From assembly GCA_001940645.1 (NCBI GenBank), contig MDVS01000020.1, forward strand, positions 160,299 through 224,298: a stretch of DNA of 64,000 nucleotides. Direction: 5' to 3'. Made by a program: the position numbers and the translations under genes. How positions within the stretch are numbered: the first letter of the stretch is position 1; every line of letters begins with the position of its first letter. The notes below the pieces were generated by a model that saw only the letters and a program-made list of their open reading frames with translations, had not been told where the DNA came from and did not search any database. Of the stretch, positions 53,650 to 63,675 are shown piece by piece. This DNA comes from Candidatus Heimdallarchaeota archaeon LC_3 (GTDB lineage: Archaea; Asgardarchaeota; Heimdallarchaeia; Hodarchaeales; LC-3).

Positions 53650-56600
53650 ATGCAACGCTATCATTTATTCTTTATTGGTTTATCAGTATCATTAGTATTT
53701 TTCTCTTTAAATACTCCCCTAGCGAGTAATGCTTCCTTAAAAGCAAGTGATATTGTCTTTCAAGTTAATAAAAATCTTGTGGACGTGAATGAATCAATAT
53801 CGTTCTTTGTTGGATTAGAAAATGGTGGTTTATGGCAAGCAGGTTCAGTTACACTAAAGGATATCACTACCAACACTCAAAAAAATTATAATTTAAATGC
53901 AGAACTGACAATTGTTACTGATTTTCTCTTAAATTCTCCCGAAGGAAGACACATTATTGAGGTGACTGACGGATCAATTGTTAAATCCTTGAATGTGACT
54001 GTCTTAGCAAATACTGGTCCTGTTAGCACATCTGTTAGTGCTTCTGTAAGTAATAGTTCACCCAAAACTGCTTCCTCCATTGTCATTTCCGCTGAGTTGG
54101 ATAATCCTTCTCAAGAATTCGCTTATTTTGATGGAAGTCAGAGTCTATATGCCAAATCTAATGGTCTTATCAACTCACCTATCTTATCTTCGCATTGGTT
54201 TCCAGCTGGAATGGTTTTCTTCCCTATAACAGTTAATATTACTGTAATTCTTCCATCTTGGCATCCTCTAGGTGCATATAATTTAGAAATAGGATTTTCT
54301 GGTGACGATACTTTTGCTTCTTCGACACAGATTATAGGAATTTTTATTACTTCAGACGATTTTTTGTTAGATATTTATCCTAACTCTTCAGAAATAGATA
54401 GAAGCTCAGAGAATCAGACTACTTACATATCTATTAATCTGGTCTTGGGAGGAGCAGAAATAGCTTTGGATAATTTATATTATAATATTTCTTTGGTCAC
54501 AGATAATGGTACTTTTCCACTCAATACGCCTTACTTAATAGGAAATAGAGATAGGACTGTAATAGTTAATATTCCTACTCTAATCCCTCTAGGAGATGTG
54601 GTTCTTAATGTGGATATTATCGATGGTTCTGGTGTAATATTTTTTTCAAATCACACTTCGGTACTAATCTATGACACGATTGATATGGAATTAATAGCCA
54701 GTAGTTCGACCATACGGGCTGGAGACACCATTAATTATTTAGTATTAACATCTTTAACGGATAGATCTAACAGATTAGTTGAAGCATCAATAATTGTAAA
54801 GAATACTACCGATATAATTGGTTCTGGAATGACTACTAGCGGGGAATGGACATTTTCTTACCTTGTTCCCGATGATCTAGTTTTAGGCCAATATATTATG
54901 ATCTGGGAATTGACTCCAATTGGTGAAAACACTTCAATAATAAGAAATAATACAATTACTAAACAATTTCTGGTCTCCCGACCTACAGAATTTCATGTTA
55001 CCAATTTTCCTTCACAGATATTCCGCAATCAATTCCTCAATTTCAATATTCAATTACTTTCAGGTACTTTTCCTCTCACAGGTAATGTTGGAAGCTTTGA
55101 TATCTATCTGCAATCTGATCTATCATTAATAGGATCGTATCAAGTCAATATAACTCAGGATATCCAATTATTCATTACTAATGATATTCCTAAAGGAAAT
55201 TATGATCTACAATTAGTGTATGATGGAACTGGAATATATGAATCAAGCATTAAAGATTTAACAGTCAAAGTCATTTCGCGACCTTTTTTTAGAAATGTCT
55301 TGACCAATGCGTCTGGAGGTGTCGTCGGTGAGACGATAAAAATATCTGGGTATCTATTAGAAGAAGATACTAATAATTCTCCAGTCAATAATGCAGAAAT
55401 TGAAGTTTTAGTTAGTGATGGATCAACTCAATGGATAGACGGGACTACCTTAACTGATGTTATTGGAGCTTTCAGTTATGATCTATTGATCACTGATAGT
55501 CTTAGCGTAGGTATTCATTTTGCTAAATTATCATATACTGGTGATCAGAATACCTATGGACAATCATCTAATGAACCCATTGTTAATTTTGACAAGGAAA
55601 ATATCCTTTCTTTAGCAATTTCTAGTTTGATCTATTCAGGACAAGAATTCAATTTTTCTGCATCAGGTAAATTGAATGGCCATTACGCATTACAATACTT
55701 GGATACCACAGGACAAGAATGGATTTTTATTCAAAACGTAACATTAGACAATCAGGGTAATTATGTTGGACAAGCATATTCTCCAGACTTAAAAGGACCT
55801 ATTTTTTTTAGAATATTCGATTTAAATGATAATTCGACTTTTTTAATTCAAGAACGGATTATCTATAAAATACCCGAGGCGAAGATCACTTTAGAAGGCA
55901 AAATCTTTTCAAAAAAAGAGACTACTTTCTTATTTTATGCTAATGAATTATATGTCGTTTACTTAAATGATTTGAGAATTACCCCATCAACTCAATCATG
56001 GTTTCTAGAGGAATATTATCAATATACCTTTAATCATCCAGGAGACTATAAACTAACGATTGAATTACTTGGCGAATATTTAACATTTTATAATATCAGT
56101 AAAGAAATTACAGTCTATGAAGATTATGAAATCATTAAATCCGTTCCCAATTCCATAACTGAAGGATCGTCTATCACAGTAAATATTCAAATACGAGGAA
56201 AATCAATCGGATTCATCCAAGATGTTCTTGTCCAAATAGTAAATACTCGCACTGAATTAGTCATTGCAGAAGGTTTAACACAAGTAAATGGTAATATTAC
56301 ATTAAATGCAATAATCTTTGGTGCTGAAACTGAAATATTTATCAAAATCCCAAAACAAAAAATTGGTCAATATTACCTTGAGGAACAAATTCTCAAACTT
56401 GTAGATGAAATCAAAAGAAAAATAGATATATCTGTTGAACAAGAATATTATTTTACCGTTAATAACAAGAATAGTTTAAATCTGAAAGCTACGTTTACAG
56501 CGACCAATAATCCTGTCAGTGATGTTCCCTTTGGTATTAGTATCTACAAATTTGATACTCTAATAAGTGAATTCACTATTACTTCAAATATGGATGGAAG

Positions 56601-56808
56601 AATAGACATTCCTCTAGGGACATTAGGTGAAGGGGAATATCAAGTCTATATAAGACCCGCTTCTGATGATTTCGCGCCTTTTGTGTTGGTGACAAATATA
56701 ATAATTTCTTCTAATGATGTCTTTAAAGATATCGGAAGTATTTCTGTTGTCATAATTGGTGCTATATTACTTGTTGGGTTAGGAGTAGTTACGAGGTTAA
56801 AAACATAA
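53650..56808 (+). CDS. Large cell-surface protein with Ig-like repeats, 1052 aa
   Basis: A signal peptide (LFFIGLSVSLVFFSLNTPLAS) is followed by about 1000 residues of strand-rich repeats. Some resemble Ig-like modules of adhesins (STSVSASVSNSSPKTASSIVISAEL, DTINYLVLTSLTDRSNRLVEASIIVK). A single C-terminal membrane span (ISVVIIGAILLVGLGVV) ends with RLKT. It therefore stands out from the cell, anchored at the C-terminus. It is first of a three-gene run (gaps 27 and 0 bp) and probably displays or senses something in partnership with the next two proteins. S-layer or adhesin functions are equally possible. Confidence 0.82.
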   Translation: MQRYHLFFIGLSVSLVFFSLNTPLASNASLKASDIVFQVNKNLVDVNESISFFVGLENGGLWQAGSVTLKDITTNTQKNYNLNAELTIVTDFLLNSPEGRHIIEVTDGSIVKSLNVTVLANTGPVSTSVSASVSNSSPKTASSIVISAELDNPSQEFAYFDGSQSLYAKSNGLINSPILSSHWFPAGMVFFPITVNITVILPSWHPLGAYNLEIGFSGDDTFASSTQIIGIFITSDDFLLDIYPNSSEIDRSSENQTTYISINLVLGGAEIALDNLYYNISLVTDNGTFPLNTPYLIGNRDRTVIVNIPTLIPLGDVVLNVDIIDGSGVIFFSNHTSVLIYDTIDMELIASSSTIRAGDTINYLVLTSLTDRSNRLVEASIIVKNTTDIIGSGMTTSGEWTFSYLVPDDLVLGQYIMIWELTPIGENTSIIRNNTITKQFLVSRPTEFHVTNFPSQIFRNQFLNFNIQLLSGTFPLTGNVGSFDIYLQSDLSLIGSYQVNITQDIQLFITNDIPKGNYDLQLVYDGTGIYESSIKDLTVKVISRPFFRNVLTNASGGVVGETIKISGYLLEEDTNNSPVNNAEIEVLVSDGSTQWIDGTTLTDVIGAFSYDLLITDSLSVGIHFAKLSYTGDQNTYGQSSNEPIVNFDKENILSLAISSLIYSGQEFNFSASGKLNGHYALQYLDTTGQEWIFIQNVTLDNQGNYVGQAYSPDLKGPIFFRIFDLNDNSTFLIQERIIYKIPEAKITLEGKIFSKKETTFLFYANELYVVYLNDLRITPSTQSWFLEEYYQYTFNHPGDYKLTIELLGEYLTFYNISKEITVYEDYEIIKSVPNSITEGSSITVNIQIRGKSIGFIQDVLVQIVNTRTELVIAEGLTQVNGNITLNAIIFGAETEIFIKIPKQKIGQYYLEEQILKLVDEIKRKIDISVEQEYYFTVNNKNSLNLKATFTATNNPVSDVPFGISIYKFDTLISEFTITSNMDGRIDIPLGTLGEGEYQVYIRPASDDFAPFVLVTNIIISSNDVFKDIGSISVVIIGAILLVGLGVVTRLKT

Positions 56809-56835
56809 ATAAATGAGAAAATGGGATGAGATTAT

Positions 56836-58266
56836 ATGAAAAAACATAAGACGCAAGAAGAAATAACTTTCAGATTACCAGATTCTTCTATGTATTCTGA
56901 CGAGGCGATTAAGATTTCATCCGCTAATTTATTAGTTAATGAAATAAAAATGGTTATTTTCCTTTCAGGTATTTTTGGCACATTTTTTTTCTTTAATTTG
57001 TATAACTTTTTCATCAAAGGTTTTGTTTGGTATTTTCCTTTACTTTTCTGTTCATTAATGGCTCTAGTCCTTCGATTAATCATTGGTCCATTAAAATATG
57101 AAAAAAAGGAAGATAAGCTATCAATAAGACCTGAAATAATAAGTAACAAAAAAGAGAAACCATTAGATCATGAGCAAGTAGAAAAACAGACAGAACTTCT
57201 TTCCAATAATAAGGATACATTATCATTCTTAATATGTAAGTCTTGTGAGGAGAAGACCATCATTGATCCTCTTAAATCAACATTATTCTGTGATTCGTGT
57301 GGAAAAGAATTCATCGAAAAAGAAACTTCTGAAATCAGCGAAAATCCACCACAGTCAGTCCAAAAGCTAATACCAAAGACAGCTAAAGAACTCTATTCCA
57401 AAGACAAAGACAAAGATAAAGACAATACAAAGATAAGAGAAGAGACTAAGTCAAATGACAGACCGGAAGAAATTGGAGAATATTTAGCATTACTAAGAAA
57501 TACTTTTCAAGAAGAAAAATTAGATTCTACTCAGAATGAGGATAATCATGATGATTTATTCTTAAAGAAATTGGATGATGTCCAGAAACTATTAAAACTA
57601 AAACAAGATAAGATTAAGCGTTTTAAAAAACAAAAAAGAAATCTTATCAAGACATTTGACAAGACGAAAAAATCTGCTGAATTAGAGACCGTTAAAAGTG
57701 TAAAATTCACCTGTCAAGCTTGTAATAATGATTATCAAGGCTCCATAAAACGAGTTAATGGATCCATTTTTGTTGAACATAAAAATGAAGATCTTATTTT
57801 ACAAAAGACTAACTCAGGCTACATGTTTTATTTTGAACATAGGGTAGGAAAGGATACTCACCAGACCTTTGTTAATCTAGGAAAAGGATTTAATGTATTA
57901 TCCTCTGAGGTAATAATATCAGCAACTGGATTAAAAACAAAAAGTAAAGCAGAGACTCCCGCTGTATCAGACAGAGAAAAATTTATTTCCGATTTAATGT
58001 ATCCCTGTTCTCTTTGTAAAATTGATTTTAAAGTCAAGGACTATGTAAAAATAAAATATGAATCCGCTAACCAGAGTACTTTTGTTCATATCCAGACACA
58101 ACATACTAATAATGGACAACAGCATTTAGTGACTCTCCGTATAGACCTTATCGATAAGATGCTTGTTGCTACTCCAAATGTACAATTAATTACCCCTATT
58201 CCAGTCTCTAATGAGGATAAAAGAGACGTAAAAGAAGAACTAAAACAAATTGAGGCTACAATCTAA
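56836..58266 (+). CDS. Membrane-anchored protein with zinc-ribbon-like motifs, 476 aa
   Basis: Two membrane spans lie near the N-terminus (37-57 and 63-84). A zinc ribbon follows (C134, C137, C152, C155: LICKSCEEK ... LFCDSCGKEF). Next come a charged low-complexity helix with KDKDKDKDN and a long lysine-rich coiled segment (KLLKLKQDKIKRFKKQKRN). Two more cysteine pairs are FTCQACNNDY (about 291) and YPCSLCKIDF (about 390). The topology suggests a short loop outside and a large cytosolic domain. It follows the surface protein and abuts the next gene. Function unknown. Confidence 0.75.
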   Translation: MKKHKTQEEITFRLPDSSMYSDEAIKISSANLLVNEIKMVIFLSGIFGTFFFFNLYNFFIKGFVWYFPLLFCSLMALVLRLIIGPLKYEKKEDKLSIRPEIISNKKEKPLDHEQVEKQTELLSNNKDTLSFLICKSCEEKTIIDPLKSTLFCDSCGKEFIEKETSEISENPPQSVQKLIPKTAKELYSKDKDKDKDNTKIREETKSNDRPEEIGEYLALLRNTFQEEKLDSTQNEDNHDDLFLKKLDDVQKLLKLKQDKIKRFKKQKRNLIKTFDKTKKSAELETVKSVKFTCQACNNDYQGSIKRVNGSIFVEHKNEDLILQKTNSGYMFYFEHRVGKDTHQTFVNLGKGFNVLSSEVIISATGLKTKSKAETPAVSDREKFISDLMYPCSLCKIDFKVKDYVKIKYESANQSTFVHIQTQHTNNGQQHLVTLRIDLIDKMLVATPNVQLITPIPVSNEDKRDVKEELKQIEATI

Positions 58267-60168
58267 ATGATTTTAATAGTATCATGCCCAATATGTCATC
58301 AACAACTGGAATTACTATACAGAAAATCAGTTGATCCTAGCGATGATGATTCAGACTCAATTAAGTCTATCCCCTGCAATCATTTATACAAATATTCAGA
58401 TGAGTTGTTTTATCAACATTCCTTTATTGTTAAAATTGATTCTAAAGGAAAAATACTTCCTACACCTTTTTTTGGGGAAAAAAGAAGTCAGACCAAACCC
58501 GCCCTGTATAACTCTTATTTAAGACCGACTGTTCCGATTCAGGATTTATACCAAAAAGTAGAGAGTTTGTCAGAGGAATTGACTTATTATAAAGAAAAAT
58601 CATTATTTGAGAATATTAGCGATAGATCCGAGTTAGTTATTAACCGCGAAGAATTACAGCAGATATTAGAACTGGATCAGGTCAAGAATGATAAAAATCT
58701 ATTAGAACAAGACTATGTCAATATGTTAATGAATAATCAGGATTGGTTCTTGGAGCTTCAAAGTTTAAGAGACAAAATCAAAAAAGAAAAGAGCCCAAAT
58801 GAAGATCTCAAAATAAATTTTGAAATACTAAGAAATCAATACACTGAACTTAAAGAAGAATTTAAGACTCTGGAAGATCAAAACAATCAATTATTCCAAC
58901 AACTGTTAGAAGCACAGATTAGTTCTGTAGTTGAAGTTAGTAATTGGCATAATTCAAGAGACAAAGATAAGACAGACATAGAGACTCAAATTGGGACATT
59001 TAGCGATCCATCAAATGAGACCCTTATCCAGATGCTTCAGAACGAGTTACTAATTACATCTGAACAGAAAAATGTTTATGAACAAGAAATTAACAGACTA
59101 TCTGGTCTATTATATAATAGCGAGAAAGAATTATCAGATTTATCCAAGGACAGCGTTTCTATTACTGAATTAAAGGCTAAGAATCAGATAATCAGCGAAA
59201 AATTTAATACCTATGGACAATCCATGGAAGCACTGGTAAATAATATTGGCAACGAATCAGTGAAAGAGACTGTTAAGAAATATTTTAACCTTTTAGTAAA
59301 AAGAATAAGCGATTTGGAAGATCTGTATCTCAATTCAATGGTCAGAATTAGAAGTGAAATAGATCAATACAGAAAAGTTATGAACCTACCAGGAATTGCT
59401 AAAGATCATCCAGCTCTTTCGGTACCGAAGCTTGAATTAGAAAATATCCATCTTGAATTCGCAAAATTACTTGAAGATTATGATAAAACATTACCAATAA
59501 AGAAGAAAATACCCTCTCCATTCAATAAAATCCCTGATCCTAATGAATTCTATGAAAAAGTTACCAGTAAGGAATGGAAATATTCGAAAGATGAACAACT
59601 CATTTTTATAAAAGCACTATTTAGGTTAGATTCTTTTATAATGGATACCGCTAAAGAAATTACTGTAGATGATCAACTCAAAGAATTTATGAAATTTTTC
59701 AAAGAATTAAAAGTCCAATCGGTCAACGTAATCAAGGCATTAAATAATTTAGTCACTAATAATGAAAACCAGTTCAAAAAAGTCCCAAAATTCATGCAAG
59801 ATTATCTGTTAAAATATGTTGGAAAAATCAGTGAATTAGATCTCGAAAAAGATGTGTTCAAGAATGAGGACTTGAAACTCTTATCCTACTCATTTATGAT
59901 AAGTGATCTTCCAATTATGGAGATTACTGAAGATGAGAGATCTCCTAAGAAAGAAGAAAAAATTCTGAAGACCAATTCTAAAAGAGATTCAATTCCTTTT
60001 GCAAAAAAATCCGACAAGAAAGTCAGCAAAAAAACAAGAAAGAAAAGAACAACAAAAACTCCACCTAAAAAAGTTCCTACAAAAAAGGAAAAAGAGAAGG
60101 TCCTAATTAAGAATCGGACTAAGAATATCCTAAATCTTAAAGAAATGGAAATTAATGATTTAATATGA
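58267..60168 (+). CDS. Zinc-finger/coiled-coil protein, 633 aa
   Basis: The N-terminus has a probable zinc site: C7, C10, C37 and H39 (SCPICHQQL ... IPCNHLY). Long heptad-rich coiled coil follows: 85-135, 165-225, 245-380 (SVSITELKAKNQIISEKFNTYGQ). The last 60 residues are very basic (KKSDKKVSKKTRKKRTTKTPPKK). The ATG directly follows the stop of the previous gene, so translation is coupled. It could be a scaffold that binds nucleic acid or membranes via the basic end. No family recognised. Confidence 0.75.
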   Translation: MILIVSCPICHQQLELLYRKSVDPSDDDSDSIKSIPCNHLYKYSDELFYQHSFIVKIDSKGKILPTPFFGEKRSQTKPALYNSYLRPTVPIQDLYQKVESLSEELTYYKEKSLFENISDRSELVINREELQQILELDQVKNDKNLLEQDYVNMLMNNQDWFLELQSLRDKIKKEKSPNEDLKINFEILRNQYTELKEEFKTLEDQNNQLFQQLLEAQISSVVEVSNWHNSRDKDKTDIETQIGTFSDPSNETLIQMLQNELLITSEQKNVYEQEINRLSGLLYNSEKELSDLSKDSVSITELKAKNQIISEKFNTYGQSMEALVNNIGNESVKETVKKYFNLLVKRISDLEDLYLNSMVRIRSEIDQYRKVMNLPGIAKDHPALSVPKLELENIHLEFAKLLEDYDKTLPIKKKIPSPFNKIPDPNEFYEKVTSKEWKYSKDEQLIFIKALFRLDSFIMDTAKEITVDDQLKEFMKFFKELKVQSVNVIKALNNLVTNNENQFKKVPKFMQDYLLKYVGKISELDLEKDVFKNEDLKLLSYSFMISDLPIMEITEDERSPKKEEKILKTNSKRDSIPFAKKSDKKVSKKTRKKRTTKTPPKKVPTKKEKEKVLIKNRTKNILNLKEMEINDLI

Positions 60169-60205
60169 CCATTTTTATCAAGTTATTTATTGGAATTAAT
60201 TGAAA

Positions 60206-60889
60206 TCATACTGGAAATAATATTTTAAATAGATCTGGTCTTGATTTTTCAATCTTTTTTAAATATGTGTTCGTATAGAAAATATCGGGATCAAATTTTT
60301 GAGGTCTATTTTTTATTTCCCATTTAGGATTATTATTATTCCTAGAATCATAAATTACTAGTCCAATTCCGAAAATTAGACATAGAGAGTCTATTCTTTC
60401 CTGATCTTCTTGTGAAGATTCATTCGGAATGACCAAATAGATTTTATGAGAAAATAATCTGTAAGCACATGCTTGACCAAAAGCAGTGATTAATTCTGAT
60501 GGGTTTAATTTAATTTCCGCTGAAATAATTTCTGTGGGTACATCCAACAACTCCCTTCTACTTGTTTTTCTTACACCAATGACATCAGGAGTACCCCATT
60601 TATCTTTGAAAACACTTCCTCCTAGAGGAATAGCTGAAGTTGCTTCAAGTGTCTCTTCAACAAGAAAATTCGCAAAAGGATCATAAAAATCTTGTTCTTT
60701 TAATTTAGAGACCAATTTAGCTTGCGATTCAATGTCTTGATATTTATTTAATTTAAAAATACCTTTCTCTGGTTTAAATACTTTTTCTGAGAATTTTACA
60801 TCTAAATCCCACATTCCACCCTTAATGGTATTTAATTTGATATCTGGGAAAGACAAAGAAATTTGTCTCACTAATTCAGTAAATCGCAC
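60206..60889 (-). CDS. PD-(D/E)XK nuclease with N-terminal winged-helix-like region
   Basis: The acid/lysine motif is complete: P101-D102 in WGTPDVIGV, then E125-x-K127 in ISAEIKLNP, and a downstream glutamine (AFGQACAYRL), the classic Mrr/restriction-endonuclease-like set. The N-terminal 60 residues look like a DNA-binding helix-turn-helix. The frame is open upstream with plausible protein (RKKAIEILEKDQEG) but without a usual start codon, so I keep GTG 60889. The enzyme probably cuts DNA in a defence setting. It is convergent with the coiled-coil gene (37 bp). Confidence 0.72.
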   Translation of the reverse strand: MRFTELVRQISLSFPDIKLNTIKGGMWDLDVKFSEKVFKPEKGIFKLNKYQDIESQAKLVSKLKEQDFYDPFANFLVEETLEATSAIPLGGSVFKDKWGTPDVIGVRKTSRRELLDVPTEIISAEIKLNPSELITAFGQACAYRLFSHKIYLVIPNESSQEDQERIDSLCLIFGIGLVIYDSRNNNNPKWEIKNRPQKFDPDIFYTNTYLKKIEKSRPDLFKILFPV

Positions 60890-61311
60890 ACCTTCTTGGT
60901 CTTTCTCGAGTATTTCAATTGCCTTTTTTCTAATTTTACTATGTTTGCTTTCTTTATTTTCAGCAGAGATAATATATCACCAATTTGTGAGAAACTTTGT
61001 AATTACTATACGTCTTATTTTTTCAATATTCTAATTTCCTTATTTAACAATTCTATGTTTTTTCCATTTCATGAAGTAATTCAGTGTAAATTTTACGCTT
61101 TTAGTCTTCATAATAGTCTCCAGAAAAGGCAGGGATGGTGTTACATTTAAATAATAAGTTACACATGTCCATAGTAGGAGGAATATAAATTATTTCGGGT
61201 TTCCGATTTCTTATTGATTACCGGTAAATGTATCATAATTGAGAATTTATTGGAATGTATATAATCAATTAGATCCACTTCTCTTTATAAAGATATTGAA
61301 AAATTAGGAAT

Positions 61312-61330
61312 GTACTCGAATTTCGAGTAC
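61312..61330. promoter_or_regulatory. Perfect 19-bp palindrome GTACTCGAA-T-TTCGAGTAC
   Basis: The two 9-bp arms are exact reverse complements with a single central base. It lies in the 504-bp gap between the PD-(D/E)XK nuclease gene (start at 60889) and the end of the FRG gene. It is GC-richer than its surroundings. A regulator or recognition site, or a terminator hairpin for the FRG gene, are the options. The rest of the gap 60890-61393 shows no gene. Confidence 0.5.
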
Positions 61331-61393
61331 GAATATCAAATATTCCAAGACCAAAAATAATTGTATCCTTTATTCTTTATTCTCATTTCATTG

Positions 61394-62701
61394 CTAATCT
61401 TTGGGGAATATCGAAAAATAATCATCATTATTAAGTTTAGTATTTAAAAAAGTTCTGAGATTGCTTATTATCCTTTCATTATTAATTTGCCCTACCTTTT
61501 TTTTAAAATATTCTTTAAATTTCGGGTCGTATCGTGTATAACAATTCTCTATCATAGTAAAGGGATCATTAATACCTAAATTAGTAATATTTAATTTCTT
61601 GGTGTCTAAAATACTTTCTGAAGTCTTTATTAGTGATATTAGATAATCGAAGTTAATATCAATAATTTTTTTTACAATTATATCCGTTTTAGAATTAATT
61701 TTGTCAACGATTTTTAATTTCTGGTTAGGTGAAATAATATCAATAATTTTTACTAGACCCTGCTCAGTTTCATCGAACTCATATGGAGTAAGCTTTTTTT
61801 GTATATTCAAAAAGTCTAAAAGTCTATTTTCTACTGAATCTTGTTTCATATACTTTTTAAAATAGTGAATGAATATCATTTGACTTAGATTTGATTGTAT
61901 AGCATAATTAATTCCCTCAAAATCGAGTCCGAGATATCTAACAACTCTTTCCATAGGTATTTGCAAGACACAAAGTAAATATTTTCTAAAATCAGAATAT
62001 ATGGAGGTTTTTAGCTCTGTTTTTGTGGTTAAAAGTTCTAGATCAGTCATTGCCCAAGCTTGTTGAGCATGAGGTCTTAATGCTTCGGGAATACTTGCTT
62101 CTCTTAAATTAACGAGTCTTTGATGTCTCCCATCGAAGACTCCATTTGATATCTTTTTATCCCAACTAACTCCATACACAAAGACATAACAATATTGGTC
62201 AACAGAAAAGCTACGATTTTCCAAATCAGTTGAAGCGAACCAGAGTGCAGTCGCTATATCATCGACCAAATCTAAATATCTGGTATAAAAACCATAATGT
62301 TGGAGTATGGCTTCATTAGCAAATTGATTTTCAGAATATTTTTTATTAATAACTGATGTATAACCAAGAGACAATATTCCAAATTTAAATATTCTTAATT
62401 GTTTTTCAAAATTATCACCAGTAAGGTCTGTTCTTGCTATAGTTGGTTGTTGTTGAAGATCATGATGCTTTCGCTGGCCTCTAAAAAGAACATTTACGTT
62501 GAAATTGCTCATGTAGTTCTTTAAATCACCTACAATTTTAATTACCTCATCAATTTCTTCCGCCTTAATAATTAAAAAGGTATTATTTTCTAGTGTGTTA
62601 TCACATTTCCGCTCAGCGAATAGCATCTGTTGCGACGAGTAGTATCGACTTAATCTTTGATGAGCTTCAGCCTGCCAATAAAATGGATCTCTCATATTCA
62701 T
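61394..62701 (-). CDS. FRG-domain protein, 435 aa
   Basis: The FRG motif is at VLFRGQRKHHD (F73-R74-G75-Q76), followed by an N-terminal helix set and the second family landmark LQHYGFYTRYLDLVDDIATALWFAS, then YCYVFVYGV. The C-terminal 200 residues are helical and not recognised. FRG domains are common in proteins of bacterial and archaeal defence islands; the biochemical role is unclear, though a nucleotide or sugar-phosphate-binding activity has been suggested. The gene is 58 bp downstream of a membrane-protein gene on the same strand, probably its partner. Confidence 0.82.
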   Translation of the reverse strand: MNMRDPFYWQAEAHQRLSRYYSSQQMLFAERKCDNTLENNTFLIIKAEEIDEVIKIVGDLKNYMSNFNVNVLFRGQRKHHDLQQQPTIARTDLTGDNFEKQLRIFKFGILSLGYTSVINKKYSENQFANEAILQHYGFYTRYLDLVDDIATALWFASTDLENRSFSVDQYCYVFVYGVSWDKKISNGVFDGRHQRLVNLREASIPEALRPHAQQAWAMTDLELLTTKTELKTSIYSDFRKYLLCVLQIPMERVVRYLGLDFEGINYAIQSNLSQMIFIHYFKKYMKQDSVENRLLDFLNIQKKLTPYEFDETEQGLVKIIDIISPNQKLKIVDKINSKTDIIVKKIIDINFDYLISLIKTSESILDTKKLNITNLGINDPFTMIENCYTRYDPKFKEYFKKKVGQINNERIISNLRTFLNTKLNNDDYFSIFPKD

Positions 62702-62759
62702 ACACGACCAAATAAAAATCTATTATCCTAATTTTTGATAATAGACCTTTTAATATTAA

Positions 62760-63503
62760 TTATTTCATTAAATCATTTAATCCGTTTAGAAATATTACAT
62801 ACGATTCTAAAATCTTCTTTTTTAATTTAAAATATTGAAATGACCATGCTTCTTTTTTCTCATAATAATAAATGATGATTTCTCTCTCATTTTCGATGAA
62901 TTCTGTCTTCTTAGTCTTTAAAAATCCACTTAATGTCTGTCTTTGATCAAATGCTAAATTTCTATTTGGGATAATAGCCATACCATACATACTGATCCTC
63001 AGTAGACCAATTTTTCCTATTTTGTAATTCATATCAATATCAGGATGTTGATCATAGATAATTTTTGTCTGTTTTTGTATCTGATACTGTAATGAATCAA
63101 ATCGTGCAATTTCGCGAGATAAATTTGCTGCTATTGATAATCCTACTATTATTCCTAATTGATTAAATGGGAGAGTTACCAGATTAGCACCCATAGTCAA
63201 TAGGCTGCTTCCTAGGGCAGATCCACTAAATATCAAAATTTTTTTTGTGTTATAAAATAATTTTCTTAATATCAGATATCCTAGCGTTGTTAGAGAAGAT
63301 ATTATGAGTAATGCTGATAGAATTTTTTCTTCACTGGTTATTGGTTGTAAGTGATCTATATAGTTTGGAAATTCTTGCAATAAAATGTAAGGAAATATAA
63401 CATAGAGACTATATCTTAGGACTGGTAGCTGTTTAATAAGCTGATTAAAAAAAGAATTACCATTTACTTCTTGGTCTAATATTTTTTGAGTTGAAAGCAC
63501 CAT
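62760..63503 (-). CDS. Membrane protein upstream of the FRG gene, 247 aa
   Basis: Three or four hydrophobic spans lie between about 28 and 130 (LRYSLYVIFPYILLQEF, ILSALLIISSLTTLGYLIL, ILIFSGSALGSSLLTMGANLVTLPF, LGIIVGLSIAANL). A helical cytosolic region follows with charged segments and an aromatic end (IIIYYYEKKEAWSFQYFKLKKKIL). It is transcribed ahead of the FRG gene and probably forms a functional pair, with the membrane protein as an anchor or effector (inference). No family recognised. Confidence 0.6.
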   Translation of the reverse strand: MVLSTQKILDQEVNGNSFFNQLIKQLPVLRYSLYVIFPYILLQEFPNYIDHLQPITSEEKILSALLIISSLTTLGYLILRKLFYNTKKILIFSGSALGSSLLTMGANLVTLPFNQLGIIVGLSIAANLSREIARFDSLQYQIQKQTKIIYDQHPDIDMNYKIGKIGLLRISMYGMAIIPNRNLAFDQRQTLSGFLKTKKTEFIENEREIIIYYYEKKEAWSFQYFKLKKKILESYVIFLNGLNDLMK

Positions 63504-63675
63504 AAACTATTCGCCATTATCTAATAACTTTTCCCACTTAAATAATAAAAAATGCAATCACTAGTTTTCAGTACTTCCGTAAGTCTTCGAAAGATTTTAT
63601 TAAATTACAATAATTCTATTGTTTAAATCCGACAAAAAGTATAAATGACTGCATTGTTGTTAATTTTAACTGCAA

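Noticed and set aside
57400..57430. Short repeat encoding KDKDKDKDN
   Set aside because: A simple codon repeat inside a charged linker of the membrane zinc protein; not a CRISPR or regulatory array.
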